Assembly (NCBI GenBank): GCA_950295325.1
Contig: OX485807.1
Location: 10,133,001-10,197,000 of the forward strand
DNA: 64,000 nt
Source: Polytrichum commune
Lineage: Eukaryota > Streptophyta > Polytrichopsida > Polytrichales > Polytrichaceae
Direction of reading: 5' to 3'
The position numbers were made by a program, and so were the translations under genes. Below the pieces are notes generated by a model, which made no database searches, had not been told where the DNA came from, and saw nothing but the letters and a program-made list of their open reading frames with translations. How positions within the stretch are numbered: the first letter of the stretch is position 1; every line of letters starts with the position of its first letter. Shown one piece after another: positions 48,391 through 60,142 of this stretch.

Positions 48391-48826
48391 CACCCAAACC
48401 TCCAAAATTGTTCCAAACTCTCAACTACGAATCCAAATCCCTGTCCCAATCAATCTCTCGCACTCAATCTCCTCTCGATCTCCCACGTCCTTGTTCTGGT
48501 CCTGCTTCACTAACCAAATAAATGTCACCCTGCCCACAAACCGTGAAGATGCTATGTATATGAGGGATGATGTTTTATGGTCGCGCTACAGGTGCTCTTT
48601 CTTCAACAGAAGTGGTGGCTGCAAAATTTTCAGAGTGGTTTGGTGGTCGAGCATATTTATTTGCGGTAATGCGATGAAAATGCCAGTGAGTGAAATGCAT
48701 GGAACCAATCGCGGAGAAGGGTTTTAGTAGTCGAGGATTCGAGGGAGGAATCCGAGCGGGGGTTTCTCCGCCGATGGTTCTCACAAGTCAGCAGGCCAGC
48801 GGGCAGGTGACGCGTGGCGTGTTCTG

Positions 48827-48836
48827 GACACGTGGC
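48827..48836 (-). promoter_or_regulatory. G-box/ABRE (GACACGTGGC; GCCACGTGTC on the gene strand)
   Basis: A perfect CACGTG core in ABRE context lies about 440 bases upstream of the LEA_2 start. ABREs bind ABI5/AREB bZIP factors and drive ABA and drought responses. A related GACGCGTGGC sits 20 bases away (48809-48818). Confidence 0.5.
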
Positions 48837-48850
48837 TTTCTGAGACTTGC

Positions 48851-48858
48851 ACGCGTGT
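48851..48858 (-). promoter_or_regulatory. CE3-like coupling element (ACGCGTGT)
   Basis: ACGCGTGT matches the core of the CE3 coupling element that works with ABREs. It lies 22 bases upstream of the ABRE relative to the LEA_2 gene. Confidence 0.4.
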
Positions 48859-48895
48859 GAAGCCTAAGATTGTCGCTGAGACGGATGATTTCTTA

Positions 48896-50275
48896 TAGTC
48901 CACCCTCGATATCTGTTAACTTAACACTTCGGAGCAAGCACACTTGTGACACTTTTGTGGTGTTAACACTTATGAGGAGTAGCTTAAGGTAGATATGCGG
49001 AAAATAGTGAAAATTAGCTTATTCGGCCACAAAGAGTGGCTTGAAATTTGTGTAATTATTTTCAAAGATGGAGTAGAGGAAATGATGAGGAATGCAAGTT
49101 GTTTCATAAATTTATTTCATGTGAATAATTTAGTTACATTATTTCAAAGAAGCAAGTAAGTCAAACCCCTTACTTGTATATTAGAGTTTCCCTAATTTGA
49201 GCATCAAAATATTTTTCTTTGCATATGAATGCACACAAAACGGTGAACTCACTTGCACTCAAAAGTGATCGCAAGTGGTGCGAAACAATACCTATCCATC
49301 TAGTCACTGCATCCCAACTATCATCATATCTCAACTATCATTGCTTCCTTTTTAAGCCGCCACTTGTGGAAGTAGCCATTTCAAGTCCACACAACATTAG
49401 TTCTACTCCTTGTGCACACCAAGATCCTATTTCTTTTTGAAGTGTTTGAATGCTCTAAATGAAAGGTGTAACATCAGTGGGTCTTTGTTCCAAAATTTGT
49501 TTCAAGGTCACTTATGCACAATCAACATCCTTGAATCCTACTTTATCTACCATCACATCATCAATTTGCACATGATCAGCTTCTTCAACAATTTCATTGT
49601 CAATTGCATCATTTATTTTATCAAGCATGCTTATAACTTCCTCCTTGATAAGTACATAGGGATTGTTTAGATTGTATTCTAGTTCATAATTGATGAATTC
49701 ATGCCCATTCATAGTGGGTCCAGTTTTACTCTCTGCAGAAGTCAAATACATGATGGACCTAATTCAATTCCATGCAAGTTATAAAATCTCATCCTACTTG
49801 ATCTACCACCACATCAACAATTTGCACATTGTCAGCTACTTTAATGGGTTCATTGTCAACTGCTTCATCTATTTCATCAAGCATACCTATAACTTCCTCC
49901 TCAATAGGTATGTAGGGATTGTTTAGATCAAATTCTAGTTCATAATTGACACACTCGTGTGCATTCATAGTGGGTCTAGTTTCACTCTCTGCAAAAGTCA
50001 AGTACATAATGGACCTAATTCAATATTATGCAAGTCATCAAAATTTCATAGCCTCACTTTCATCCATATTAACACTTATTGATGTGAAATCATTGAAAAG
50101 GTTGCATGCTTATGATAACTTCTCTTAACAATTAGCAATTAACACTTACTAGTGTATTTTTTGATTTTGATTTTGATTTTTTTGGGGGGGGGGGGGGAGC
50201 ACCATTTTCCTTAACATATAGGCGATTTTAACACTTAATGGGGTAACGCACATAGTAAGGTATATATGTGGGTGT
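48896..50275 (-). mobile_element. Pogo/Tc1-type DNA element with transposase C-terminal remnant (copy 2)
   Basis: The left end TAGTCCACCCTCGATATCTG matches the end of the copy at 9412. Interior similarity runs from about 49430 (TTTGAAGTGTTTGAATGCTC) onward. The right end is worn (GGGTAACGCACATAG). On the minus strand two acidic frames, 49512-49751 and 49789-50007, repeat each other: MYLTSAESKTGPTMNGHE against MYLTFAESETRPTMNAHE, then ELEYNLNNPY against ELEFDLNNPY. They look like a duplicated tail segment of a Tigger-type transposase. The DDE core is absent. A run of about 12 Gs lies at 50185-50199. Confidence 0.6.
49512..50007 (-). repeat. Internal tandem duplication of the transposase tail
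   Basis: Two units of about 260-280 bases, both partly open on the minus strand, with the same series of acidic motifs (EEEVI.MLD.I..A.DNE...AD.VQI.DV.VD.VG). The copy at 9412-10470 appears to have only one such unit. Confidence 0.6.
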
Positions 50276-51073
50276 TATTGAGCCCGTTTTCATGTTCTCC
50301 AACGTCTACTAACGAGGTTTACACAACGAGACTTGTGTTGCATTAGTGGATCTAGAATGAAGCATCAATAAAAATTGGATTTGAAAATTGAACCTCCTAA
50401 TATTAGTTATGATTATTGAAAGTGCATGTTAGTCAATTCTTTAATTGAATACATAGGTCCTCCCAATTTGTGCTCAGCAATGAGTGAGAGTAATTAATAA
50501 AATTTGAAGACGTAAACCAATCTCTTATAAACATGTGTTTCTATGGTGTGTGTTCTTTTATCCCACCTAAATATACACAAATCAAATATAGGCGTTTGAT
50601 CAAGAGAAGTAACCGAATAATACCCACATACCTTGAGTTATTGCACTTAAAAGCAACGTCACCCAAACCTCGACCCCAACTTAGAAACCGGATGATACAA
50701 TAATACTCCACTTGACCTCAATATTATTGTGGTCTTGGGCCACTTTGCACTAGAGCTTAAGGGTCCATGACCACTAATATACAAAATTTGTTACAGGTTG
50801 GAACACATGAAGACCATCCCAATTTGTTCCACTCTAGCCTTTGACAACCCAAGAGACCAAGGATATTTGAATGGATGAAAAATATTATGCATGCAATTGT
50901 ACATGGAGAAATGGAATCATCACATATGAACGCACTTCTCATCCATCCATCATAAAACTGCAACCGCCTATAGGTTTGTTGCCGATTCATCTCAAATGAC
51001 TTGGACTAGCCTAATTCAGGATCTTTAAACTAATTTCAATGTTGAATCCATTAAAGTTTGTAACATCCCAACT

Positions 51074-51075
<2 letters not shown>
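50276..51075. other. Intergenic, no gene seen
   Basis: AT-rich DNA without a supportable ORF or paired ends. Confidence 0.4.

Positions 51076-51149
<74 letters not shown>
51076..51149. repeat. Compound microsatellite (CA)n(TA)n
   Basis: About 27 CA units (51076-51130) run directly into about nine TA units (51131-51149). Likely highly polymorphic in length. Confidence 0.95.
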
Positions 51150-51379
51150 TTAAAAAAATCTGATAACAAGTACTCGCCTATGCCATTTATTGTCATAAAA
51201 TGATTTGAGCAAAAATGATTCAGTTGCATTCTCATCCACCCTTCCAAACTTTAAACCCATAGCCCTAGACAATTTAGGTAATGCCTCGTGAAAGCTTCCA
51301 ACCAAATCAACACTCTCTACTATGAATTGTATGTGACATTGATGAATTATGTGCTACGAAGAGGAGGAAGGATACCGCA

Positions 51380-52250
51380 ACCAAGGAAGAAACAAGGAGT
51401 ACAAATACAAGGAAGCCCCGGACCAGATTTCCAATAGAAGCAACACTACAACACAAATCCAGACGGTGAAGATGTGACACTTCCCACAAACATACGGAGC
51501 GGAAATACCAGACCTCCAAAAGCCCCAAGCACAACACCAACAAACTCAAGCCACGGGAAACCCCAACAAAGAGATTTGCGAAACCATCACCTAGCAATTT
51601 TATTAGTGTTATGTGCACTAATATGCCCCAACCAGGCAAATACAAACAGACAATCCACTGCACCCGACACACCACAACACCACCTCAACCCTAAACCCAC
51701 ATCCTTGCTAACCTTTCTTTGTCCTCCCTAGCCACTAGCACTAAACCTAAACCCTAAGAGATGCCAACCTAGCATCGAGGTACACCTCCAAGAGAACTGA
51801 GGGAGTAGCCGTGACTTCCGATGGTGCAACTGCGGAAAGAGAAAGCGCCTACTGTGAGGCCAAACCACCCACCCTTATGCGTCCTAGTCCGGGTGAGGGA
51901 ATGGGATCACATTCATGTTTGAATAACTCCCTCTTCCCAACGTCGTAAAAATCCATCACATCTTCCATCAACTTTGGCACACCGATTTATTCCATGGCGA
52001 GGATACAAGCGTTGAAGAACACTATTCTCTAATGTCACCCCCGTACTACATCCCATCGTAAAACCCACACATCTAATGAATATTTAATGCCACCACCTAG
52101 GATGATGTGGTTTTCCTACTTACTTATTAACTAATCACTTAGGCCAACCCCACTTGCTACTCCTAACTAACTAGCCTATATTGTGTCGCAAGGTGGATGC
52201 CACTACCATCCCAACCTTACTTCGACCATGCAACTAGTGTGTAACCCGGC
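51380..52250. other. AC-skewed non-genic stretch
   Basis: Plus-strand sequence at 51400-51780 is rich in A and C and poor in G, like the sense strand of the LINE family, and has an 85-codon frame with no recognised domain. It may be a worn LINE fragment. The remainder shows nothing definite. Confidence 0.3.
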
Positions 52251-52251
52251 T

Positions 52252-52590
52252 TGCCTCGCACCTTAGTCTTAGCTGACCCTCTCTCTTGCTGCCGAATCAG
52301 GCTCCCTCGCACCTTAGTCTCAACTGCCTCTAATGCTGCTGCCGAAATCAGGCTTCCTCGCACCTTAATCCAGTTGCCTCTCTAATGTTGCTGCCGAATC
52401 AGGCTTGCTCGCACCTTAGTCTCAGCTGCCTCTAATGTTGTTGCCGAAATCAGGCTTCCTCTCACCTTAGTCTCAGTTGCCTCTCTAATGTTGCTGCCGA
52501 AATCAGGCTTCCTCTCACCTTAATCCAGCTGCCCCTCTAATGCTGCTGCCGAAATCAGGCGTCCTCTCACCTTAATCCAGCTATGTAGTT
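52252..52590. repeat. Tandem repeat, about six units of 50-60 bp
   Basis: Units share CTCGCACCTTAGTCTCAGCT or CTCTCACCTTAATCCAGCT, then GCCTCTAATGTTGCTGCCGA, then AATCAGGCTTC. Two subtypes alternate (TTAGTCTCAG and TTAATCCAG), which suggests expansion of a two-unit block. No reading frame persists. Confidence 0.85.
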
Positions 52591-54725
52591 AGTTTTTGCT
52601 CTCACTTAAATAACCCAAAACACCAGGGTACAGACTCTCAAGGAAGGCTTAACTAGTGTCTATTACAGGCATTTGTCACTTCATAGTTCCTTAATTAGAC
52701 CAAAGGTTTGCTATATTCACTCTAGAACGTGACTGGTATATCTTTTACTCTCCTTTTCTCTATTGGTTTCCTCTCACTGTGTCTCGTTCAGTGGGGTATG
52801 TGTGTCAGTCTCAGTAGTAACCATCTCGTCATGAGATTTTGTAGAACAATAGTCAAGAGAGAACAATAGTCTTTGAGTAACACAATTGTCTTTTGGTAAC
52901 CATTGGCCAATGCATCTTCAATTCAAAGCAATTCCTTCATTACTTGGTCAATGTTAATTCCAATACAAAACAATTGTTTATTCCTTATCTCCGGATTTAA
53001 TCATTACTCACGATTTGTGCAATTAACCATTATCAGTCAAGCTATAGTCTTGGTCGCCCTGCACAACCTGCAACAACAACAACCAAGGTAACACACAAGA
53101 CAATAGTTGAAAGGATTAAATCGCATTCCATACTCAAAGATCTCTCCTCTTGACTAATTATCAATTAAAACTTAATTAGGGTGAGATTAACTTATGCCTA
53201 GATAATATTTATGAACCAAAGTTAATTCTATCCCCCTTACGATCCTTACTAATTTCTCTAATCAACCGATCAGAAGTGATTTCTCATCACCTCGGTTGAT
53301 TGAGATTTCTATCTTAAATTCCATTCTTCTCAATTCTAAAACCAACAGCCTATTTTAGATTTCAACTATAATCTCTTTACAGTGGAACTATGTTCCTTTC
53401 TCAACATACCTCTCACAGGCCTCGACTATAATAATGTATTATTTCACAATGGTCTGACTTTTGACCTCTCGGCTTCCTATCACCCTAAGGTAACTCAGAC
53501 TCTAGCCAATAGTTACCCTATATGTGAATTAGCGCTCGGCTCTGACACTTGGCCTTCTGTCTTACCCTCTCGGTATTGGACTACTCTGTGTTCAATAATG
53601 CTCTGTTCCTTCTCTCCTCTCACTCAAGATGGCTAGGTTCTATCCTGCTCAACACTGTCAGATTATAGTTATACTCCCTTCTCTCTCTATCGCTCAAGAT
53701 TTCGTTCTTCAACCACGGCTGCTCATATTTCGACTCATTTTCTCGCTCGCAGGGTTCTTAACTTTTTATTCTCATCTTTCAGGCTAAAGATATTTCTCTT
53801 TCCGCCAACAGTTTGCTCTTACAACAATCTTCTTACTTTCTCAATTTACGATCGCAATATGTTCCACTATATTCAGATGGTTCCACTTGGATCAAAGTTG
53901 AACAATACTCAAGCATTACAAAAATCCTTTTCATTCCTAGGTTCACTCATCAAATTCTCGCATATTTTGGGTTTCTCTGTACTTGTTCAGTTCACCCCTC
54001 ATCGATTCTCATCTCTCAATCAATTCAATGCTTATTCTATTTCATCTCTCTTCTCTCAGGTGTGAATCAATCCTCAATCAGTTTCACATTCCCTTCTCTC
54101 AAACTCTTTCACTTCCTCTTCACAATGTAGGACTCACTATGTTTCACTCACAAAGACTGACAATAGTTTCATACGTTCCTCGTATCAACTCTCTCTTAAC
54201 TCCAGTACATTCAATCTCTCTTCCAGCTTCGTATCGTTTCTCATACAATTACGATTTCAATCATGGCCAATACTCTTACAATCCACAATTACTCATTGAA
54301 ACAGAAAATAGTTTGACTCACTTCGGTCATTAATAATTCAAAAACCAAATATCAATATGCTTCAGTAGAATTGAGTGTCCCACAATCACTGCGTGGATCA
54401 CTGAATCTAATCAGAAGATAGTTTCACAATAAACCTCTCACAAAGTCTATGATCGAGGGAGGCAAGCCTATAGTTTAACTATTCGCTCAAAACAATCAGA
54501 GAATGCCCCCGTTTGTCCTTCCTCGCCAGTCCTCTTACGGAGGCGAGGAGAAGACGATAGTTACTATAACCACCTAAGGCCTCCTATGGCCATGACCATA
54601 GTTGTAACTTCCTCCTATGGTTTAACTATATTCATCTTATTGGATGACTCCATCCGAATTGAACTATAAGCCTATAGTTGAACTGAAATGACCAAAAATT
54701 TGGCTCACAAGCTGCCTCTCTCTAC
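52591..54725. other. Pyrimidine-rich, low-complexity stretch
   Basis: Long T/C-rich plus-strand sequence (about 52740-54250) with frequent TCTC and ATAGT words. Its ORFs look compositional (Ser/Leu/Phe/Tyr-rich). No retrotransposon gag or pol motif was found. It may be the non-coding interior or LTR of a retroelement. Confidence 0.35.
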
Positions 54726-54731
54726 TAGTCC

Positions 54732-54753
54732 GAGAGAGAGAGAGAAAAAAAAA

Positions 54754-54798
<45 letters not shown>
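54732..54798. repeat. (GA)n microsatellite
   Basis: An imperfect then perfect GA run of about 65 bases, interrupted by an A-run near 54747-54755. Confidence 0.9.
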
Positions 54799-54804
<6 letters not shown>

Positions 54805-55017
54805 CACTCCAAAACCATACACCCCTTAACCCCTTTTCTAACTAAAAATAACTCAAGCCTATCCATTAAACCCTCAAATCCTAAACCAACGCGGGAAGGC
54901 CTCAATTCAAACAATTAAACCCCAAGGCCCTCCCCCTTTCTTAACACACACACTCTCAACTTAATTCAACCAACCCACTAATGCCACTAATCCTTTAATT
55001 AACCACACTAAATAAGC

Positions 55018-58000
55018 CTAAGGCCTAAAACATAAATCCACACCAAGCCTCACTCTTTTTAATCCTTTTTGTTGTTTCAATAACGATGTCAAATGCAACT
55101 TTGAGTAAATCCTAAGCATAAAACAAATATGAGCAACCATTTTGGGCTCATACCTACATGGACAACAAAGGTACAACCATGACACATGTTGGGGAGATCG
55201 CCACAACCGCAGGAAGAAGCATTGCACCACCTCCTTAAATGGTCGGAGAGTGCAACCCCCGCGCTCCACCAGCGGCTCAGGCAAAGTCACACAACACCCA
55301 CAAAGCAAATCAACCCACACACTAAGGTACCATACATCTATTAACCCTAACTCGACAGTTCATTCCAACAAAACAATGCTCACAATGCATTCCATCCACA
55401 CCGAAACCACAAATACAGATACCACACAAAACAATACACACAGAATACCAAACAGAGTTGTCACACAAAACTCAATACAAGACAAATCACACACTCACTA
55501 GCGCAAACGACCATGTCAAGTCGCCCACCATCGCCACCCGCCCACACATCACTCGCCAATACAAACAGATCTCACAAACCACACCACACCTAGTGCACAC
55601 ACAAGACAAACCTACTAGGTCCCTCCCATAAAACAACTCCCACATAAGACACCCAAACAAGAACCAAACTACCCACCTCTAAATACCCACACAGGAGTAT
55701 ACACAACAAAACACAAAAACAACAACACACAAAACATCACATCAAGGTACACACAAACACAGACAACCTCACCCAAAAACCAACAAACCAATTGCCCACC
55801 CACACACACACACTGCCCCTTAGACCCCCCCCCCCCAATACCGGACAAACTTGAGCCCCCAACACACAACCCACCTACGGATGCCTCAAACAAATGGTAT
55901 ATATAGAAGAATTGCATGCCCATTCCCTTTCCAAGGACTACGCGAAGATGGATGTCCACACTCAAATTTGGCACAAAGCCACAAATAATAAACGAGGACG
56001 GCTCACACACACTCAACTTTGTTGGGAAAACATCCACCCCTATACAACCAAATTCAATCCCCAACCAGAAGGTGCCACACCGTAAGAACAAGCCCCTCAC
56101 AAGAAAAAACATGCAAGATCAACAAAACACACATTCACCCAATTGCAACCATGACAAAAATGTCAAGTCCAACACAACAACACCAAAGCCAACAAGAACA
56201 CCCCCAAAAAAAACACATTTGGAAACACTAACTCCAACGAAACTGACATGCCAACCCACACATAAATCCCCCAACTCACAACCACCCAAATCATATACTC
56301 CACCAAACACACACCCCAACCAAAATTTCCCAAGAAAACAATACAACTTACTTGGCCACACCCATCAACACTGGCAGCCACCAAGAGAACCCCATCACAC
56401 ACAACCCACTACTCAACACACCCAACTCCAATCTCCATAACATCCATCTCTCACCACACACATCTCTCCCACCTTAACAATCTATCTACTAGCTCCCTCG
56501 CATCTCCTACACTACCACTCCCAAACTCCTCCGCCCCCTATTATCCTCTCAATCTCCTTGTCACAACACACATAACCCTCCTAATTCCCCTCTCAATTCT
56601 TCCCCTCTAGCTATCTGTCTCGCAACATCACAACCATAGTGTCAAAAACCCGCTCACCTCACATACTCACCCCTCCCACTCTCACTACTCATCCATAGCA
56701 ATGCATATACACGGACGGATCATTTATCCCACCCTCCAAAAACCCTGAAGGACTAATAGAGGGCAACACCGTAGGCTCCGGGGCATACAACCCCAACAAC
56801 AACACCCAAATATTAGAAAGATTACTTGGATACCAAAATTTCCTAAGAGCATAGCTCAATGCAATACTCATCGCTATCAAAACCATACAAACCACCCAAC
56901 AAGATACACACATATTTACAAATAGCCCAACAACCCAACATCATCACCTAGATAAATTACTTATTGCAACATCGTACATCAAATATATTGGACCACACAT
57001 ATGATCCATATACATGAAGTGTGAGCACACACGGGCATTAGTGGAAATGAACTAGTGGACACACTAGCCAATGAGGGGACACTAAAAGAAAAACCAAACA
57101 ATACACCGCATATACACATAGCCCACCCTACCCCCTACTAGCTAGCAAGTTGCCCAACAACCACACATTCATAACAAAAGGACATGAAAACCGTGAAACG
57201 GCATCAACCAAAAGAAAATTCCTGTAATATGTAGACAAATGGCTATCAAACTAACAGAGCAACCAAAAGCTCTCTAACCACTTCAGGAAAGACGACAAAA
57301 TGCCGGATACGCAAGTTACCCAAACTCTAAATTTTAGATATGCCCAATACATGGGTAACCATAGGGAAAATATATTATGGCCCCTTAATTACCAAAACCC
57401 CAATTGTACACTATGTCATAACAACGACAGATATACATGGCCCCACTTATTATCAACATGTGAACATCCATACTTAAAGAGCCTACGAATTGCAAGGCAC
57501 AACAAAGCAATCCACCTCATCACTCAAACACTACAAGCCAATAAAAACACCCGGTTCTTCACTTTGACCAACGCAAGCAACCTAATCAACCAACTTCTTG
57601 ACCAAACAAACCCATAATGGCTTCTTAAATGCACATGCACACAAAGAATATGTCAATGCCATGCCAAACTAAGACCATACATATTGTGCATCATTGGAGC
57701 CCCAAACCAAACACAAACACCTATACCACCTTCCCCCAAACACACAGTTCAATTCGTCGAATTCACATACTGCCATGATAGATTCCTTGAACAAGCCCTC
57801 ATGCACAAACACACCAAATACGACCCACTAATCAATATCAGACAAAACAATGGTTGGAAAACCAACCCCCTTCATTACCATCACCGCCGGAGTAAGAGGA
57901 GCCATACACGAACACTCCATAGACCAACTAATCAAACTAAAAATCCCAAAAACCAATATTAAAACCCTCATGAAAAATATACACCAAAACGCCATCAAAT

Positions 58001-58075
58001 ACCTCACATACCTTGTCCTAAACAAAAGAAAAACTAGATAATAAATAAACCCCTGTCCCTCCACCATAATGAAAG
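55018..58075 (+). mobile_element. LINE retrotransposon fragment (copy C), decayed
   Basis: A plus-strand relative of copies A and B. An RNase H start (YTDGSF) lies near 56706. A degraded RNase H body with stops follows, such as the TAG near 56850. A zf-RVT-like finger (CTLCHNN...HLLSTC) lies at about 57397-57471. The C-terminal domain (VQFVEFTYCHDRF, then LNKRK) runs 57740-58041. From about 55018 to 56690 the sequence keeps the AC-rich, G-poor sense strand with broken Asn/Thr/Pro-rich frames, perhaps upstream parts of the element; the 5' border is uncertain. The Tigger element begins 15-30 bases after the last LINE coding trace. The copy is dead. Confidence 0.75.
57300..57617 (+). pseudogene. 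LINE zinc-finger region remnant
   Basis: A 105-codon frame with QYMGNHRENI and CTLCHNNDRYTWPHLLSTC. These align with QYMGHARKQL and CPICNSLEADTWLHALLKC of copy B at 2660-4234. It is a fragment of the pol ORF, not a gene. Confidence 0.75.
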
Positions 58076-58090
58076 GGGTTAACTAGTATA

Positions 58091-60140
58091 CAGTCTAACC
58101 TTGATAATGTCACCCTTGTTAATGGGACACCTTGATACTGTCACCTAAAAGTTTGAAACTGATTTTCTTAGTGTAAAACTCCCTCGTTATTATCCCTATC
58201 ACCCTTGTTAATGTCACTGTTTTTTTCCAAAATCCGTAGTGTAAATGTGATAATATCAAATATGGATGGATTGTATGTGATGGTTGGATGTATGGATTGT
58301 ATGTGATGGTTGGATGGACATATTGTAGTAGCCAAAAGGGTCATGAGCCACCCCTGTGATAAATGCAATGTTATTCAAAGGGTCATGAGCCGCCTCTGTG
58401 CACCAACCCTGAACGGTGTTGTTTATACACGGCACTCAAAGGTGTTGTCTTTGACGGCGCTGCCAAGACTTCTTGGCCTCTATGCACCCCACCTTCCGTC
58501 ACATGTGTTCACCTATGTGTCTTTGAGGGTTTCAGCTTGTGTGAAGTAATTTAGGATGTTAAGTTCTACGGTTTAGCTGAGCTGGTACAGAGTAGTGTCG
58601 ACTCAAGCTAAATTAGTTCAATTGGTTTGCAATGTAGAAATCTCAAGATATGTGGCACGGTCTTCACTGTTTCTATAGTCAATAGTCGCATAGGAAAATC
58701 TAGTAAGATCCTGAAGACATCTTCAATTTTGATGAGACAGGTTTGTATTATAAAGCCTCTCCTTGCAAGACTTTGAATATTGGGAAGGCAAAAGGAAATA
58801 AAAAGAAGAAGGACCGTGTGACATTGGGGCTTTGCACTAATATCTCAGGGAAGGAGCGATTGAAGCTTGTTTTCATTCACAAATCAACACGTCCCAGATG
58901 CTTTCCTCGGAAGTTTGATCCAAATAGTATAGTACACTATTATTCTAACAATTCAGCCTGGATGAATGGTGATGCTTTTACACATTGGGTGAAGAGTGAG
59001 AACCGAAGAATGGCATTGCAAGATAGAAAAATTTGCATTATTATGGATAATGCAGGAAGCCATGATATTCATGGTGAGGTCAAAAAAGTTATAGATGGAT
59101 TTAATGCTTTTGTACTCTCCCATATCACTATATTGTTTCTTCCACCAAATGTGACTTCAGTTGTTCAGCCTTTGGATCAAGGAGTGATTGCAGCATTCAA
59201 AATGTGCTATAAACGCAAGCTTGTTGCCTGGACTTTGCAACAAATTGATAACTCAAATGAAGATTTGGGGAAACTGAATGTTGATCTATTTCAAGCAATG
59301 CTATGGTGTGTGGCGGCATGGCATGAATTAGATGATCAAACCATTAGAAATTGTTGGAGAAAGTCTGCCATATTGCCTGCAGCGTGGAATGCAGATATCA
59401 ACAATTCTGATGAACGTATGAAGTCCAAAATGGAGGAAGCAGCTTTGGAATTGGGCAATCTCATCGCCGCATTGAATTTGGGTTTGGATGTTGAAGGCAA
59501 GCCTATAGAAAAGCTTAGTCCTTTAGAGTACATAAACATGGAAGGTGAAGATGATTTTGAGGTGGAATATTCTACTGAGGAGCTTGTGCAATTAGTGCAA
59601 GATGGCGAACATGTACTTGATTCCATGGAAGAAGACCCATTGATTGTTAATAGCAATGATGATGAGTCTAAAGTAGTGAAGCTAAGCGATGCACAAAAAT
59701 ATGCTAAAGATGTTTTGAATTTTATGGCTAGCCAAGGTTCTCAGATTTTCAACACTCATGAGTTGTTAGGAATGGAAAACATCCATGACAAACTCATTAG
59801 AATTGGTGTTGGACATTTAACATCACTAAAACAATGTGACATTAGAAGCTTCTTTGTCTCTAGTGAGAGGTCTTTACCTGATCTCAATGACACATTGTGA
59901 TGTGCTCATGTTGTTATTCACAATTTTGAATTATATTTTACATTCAAAAACATTGAAGTCTTGTGTTTGTTTTTTTTTTTTTTGACATTGTAATTTCATT
60001 TTGATTTTCTACCTTTTTTTTTTTGATAATATCACATTATGCACAAATCTTCAAAATGTGACATTATCAAATATGTCACACCTTGTTTATATCACACTTT
60101 ATGGTGAAACGGATGGTGTGATATTATCAAGGTTAGACTG
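58091..60140 (+). mobile_element. Tigger/pogo DNA transposon with intact termini
   Basis: The left terminus CAGTCTAACCTTGATAATGT is inverted at the right terminus (ATTATCAAGGTTAGACTG ends at 60140) with one mismatch in 20. TA flanks both sides (58089-58090, 60141-60142), the pogo/Tc1 target duplication. Subterminal copies of TTGATA.TGTCACC or TGTCAC..CTTGTT occur at both ends (58101-58140 and 60055-60125) and may be transposase-binding sites. Length is 2050 bp. It carries a DDE transposase frame at 58707-59900, but the DNA-binding N-terminal half is missing or unreadable (58140-58700 has no CENP-B-type helix-turn-helix I can see). Clean ends suggest a fairly recent insertion. Confidence 0.88.
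58707..59900 (+). CDS. Tigger-type DDE transposase, N-terminally incomplete
   Basis: An open frame from 58707 (just after TAA at 58704-58706) to the stop at 59898-59900, about 397 codons, with no proper ATG before the catalytic region. The three acidic motifs of DDE_1 are present: NFDETGLYY (Asp codon at 58731), IIMDNAGSHDI (about 59047) and VVQPLDQGVIAAF (Asp codon near 59175). An acidic tail follows (EYINMEGEDDFEVEYSTEELV), then a C-terminal part found in plant Tigger-like proteins. The enzyme would cut and join TA-flanked ends in the nucleus. Without the HTH/CENP-B half it should not bind its termini. A frame so open over 1.2 kb suggests recent loss, an undetected upstream exon, or retained use. 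Confidence 0.8.
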   Translation, partial: DPEDIFNFDETGLYYKASPCKTLNIGKAKGNKKKKDRVTLGLCTNISGKERLKLVFIHKSTRPRCFPRKFDPNSIVHYYSNNSAWMNGDAFTHWVKSENRRMALQDRKICIIMDNAGSHDIHGEVKKVIDGFNAFVLSHITILFLPPNVTSVVQPLDQGVIAAFKMCYKRKLVAWTLQQIDNSNEDLGKLNVDLFQAMLWCVAAWHELDDQTIRNCWRKSAILPAAWNADINNSDERMKSKMEEAALELGNLIAALNLGLDVEGKPIEKLSPLEYINMEGEDDFEVEYSTEELVQLVQDGEHVLDSMEEDPLIVNSNDDESKVVKLSDAQKYAKDVLNFMASQGSQIFNTHELLGMENIHDKLIRIGVGHLTSLKQCDIRSFFVSSERSLPDLNDTL

Positions 60141-60142
60141 TA

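Noticed and set aside
51011-51247. Minus-strand frame with long Cys-Val repeat
   Set aside because: Translation of the (CA)n microsatellite.
53813-54333. Ser/Leu/Phe-rich plus-strand frames
   Set aside because: Pyrimidine-rich low-complexity DNA; no domain, no conserved motif.
59336-59656. Minus-strand Ser-rich frame
   Set aside because: Antisense shadow of the Tigger transposase.
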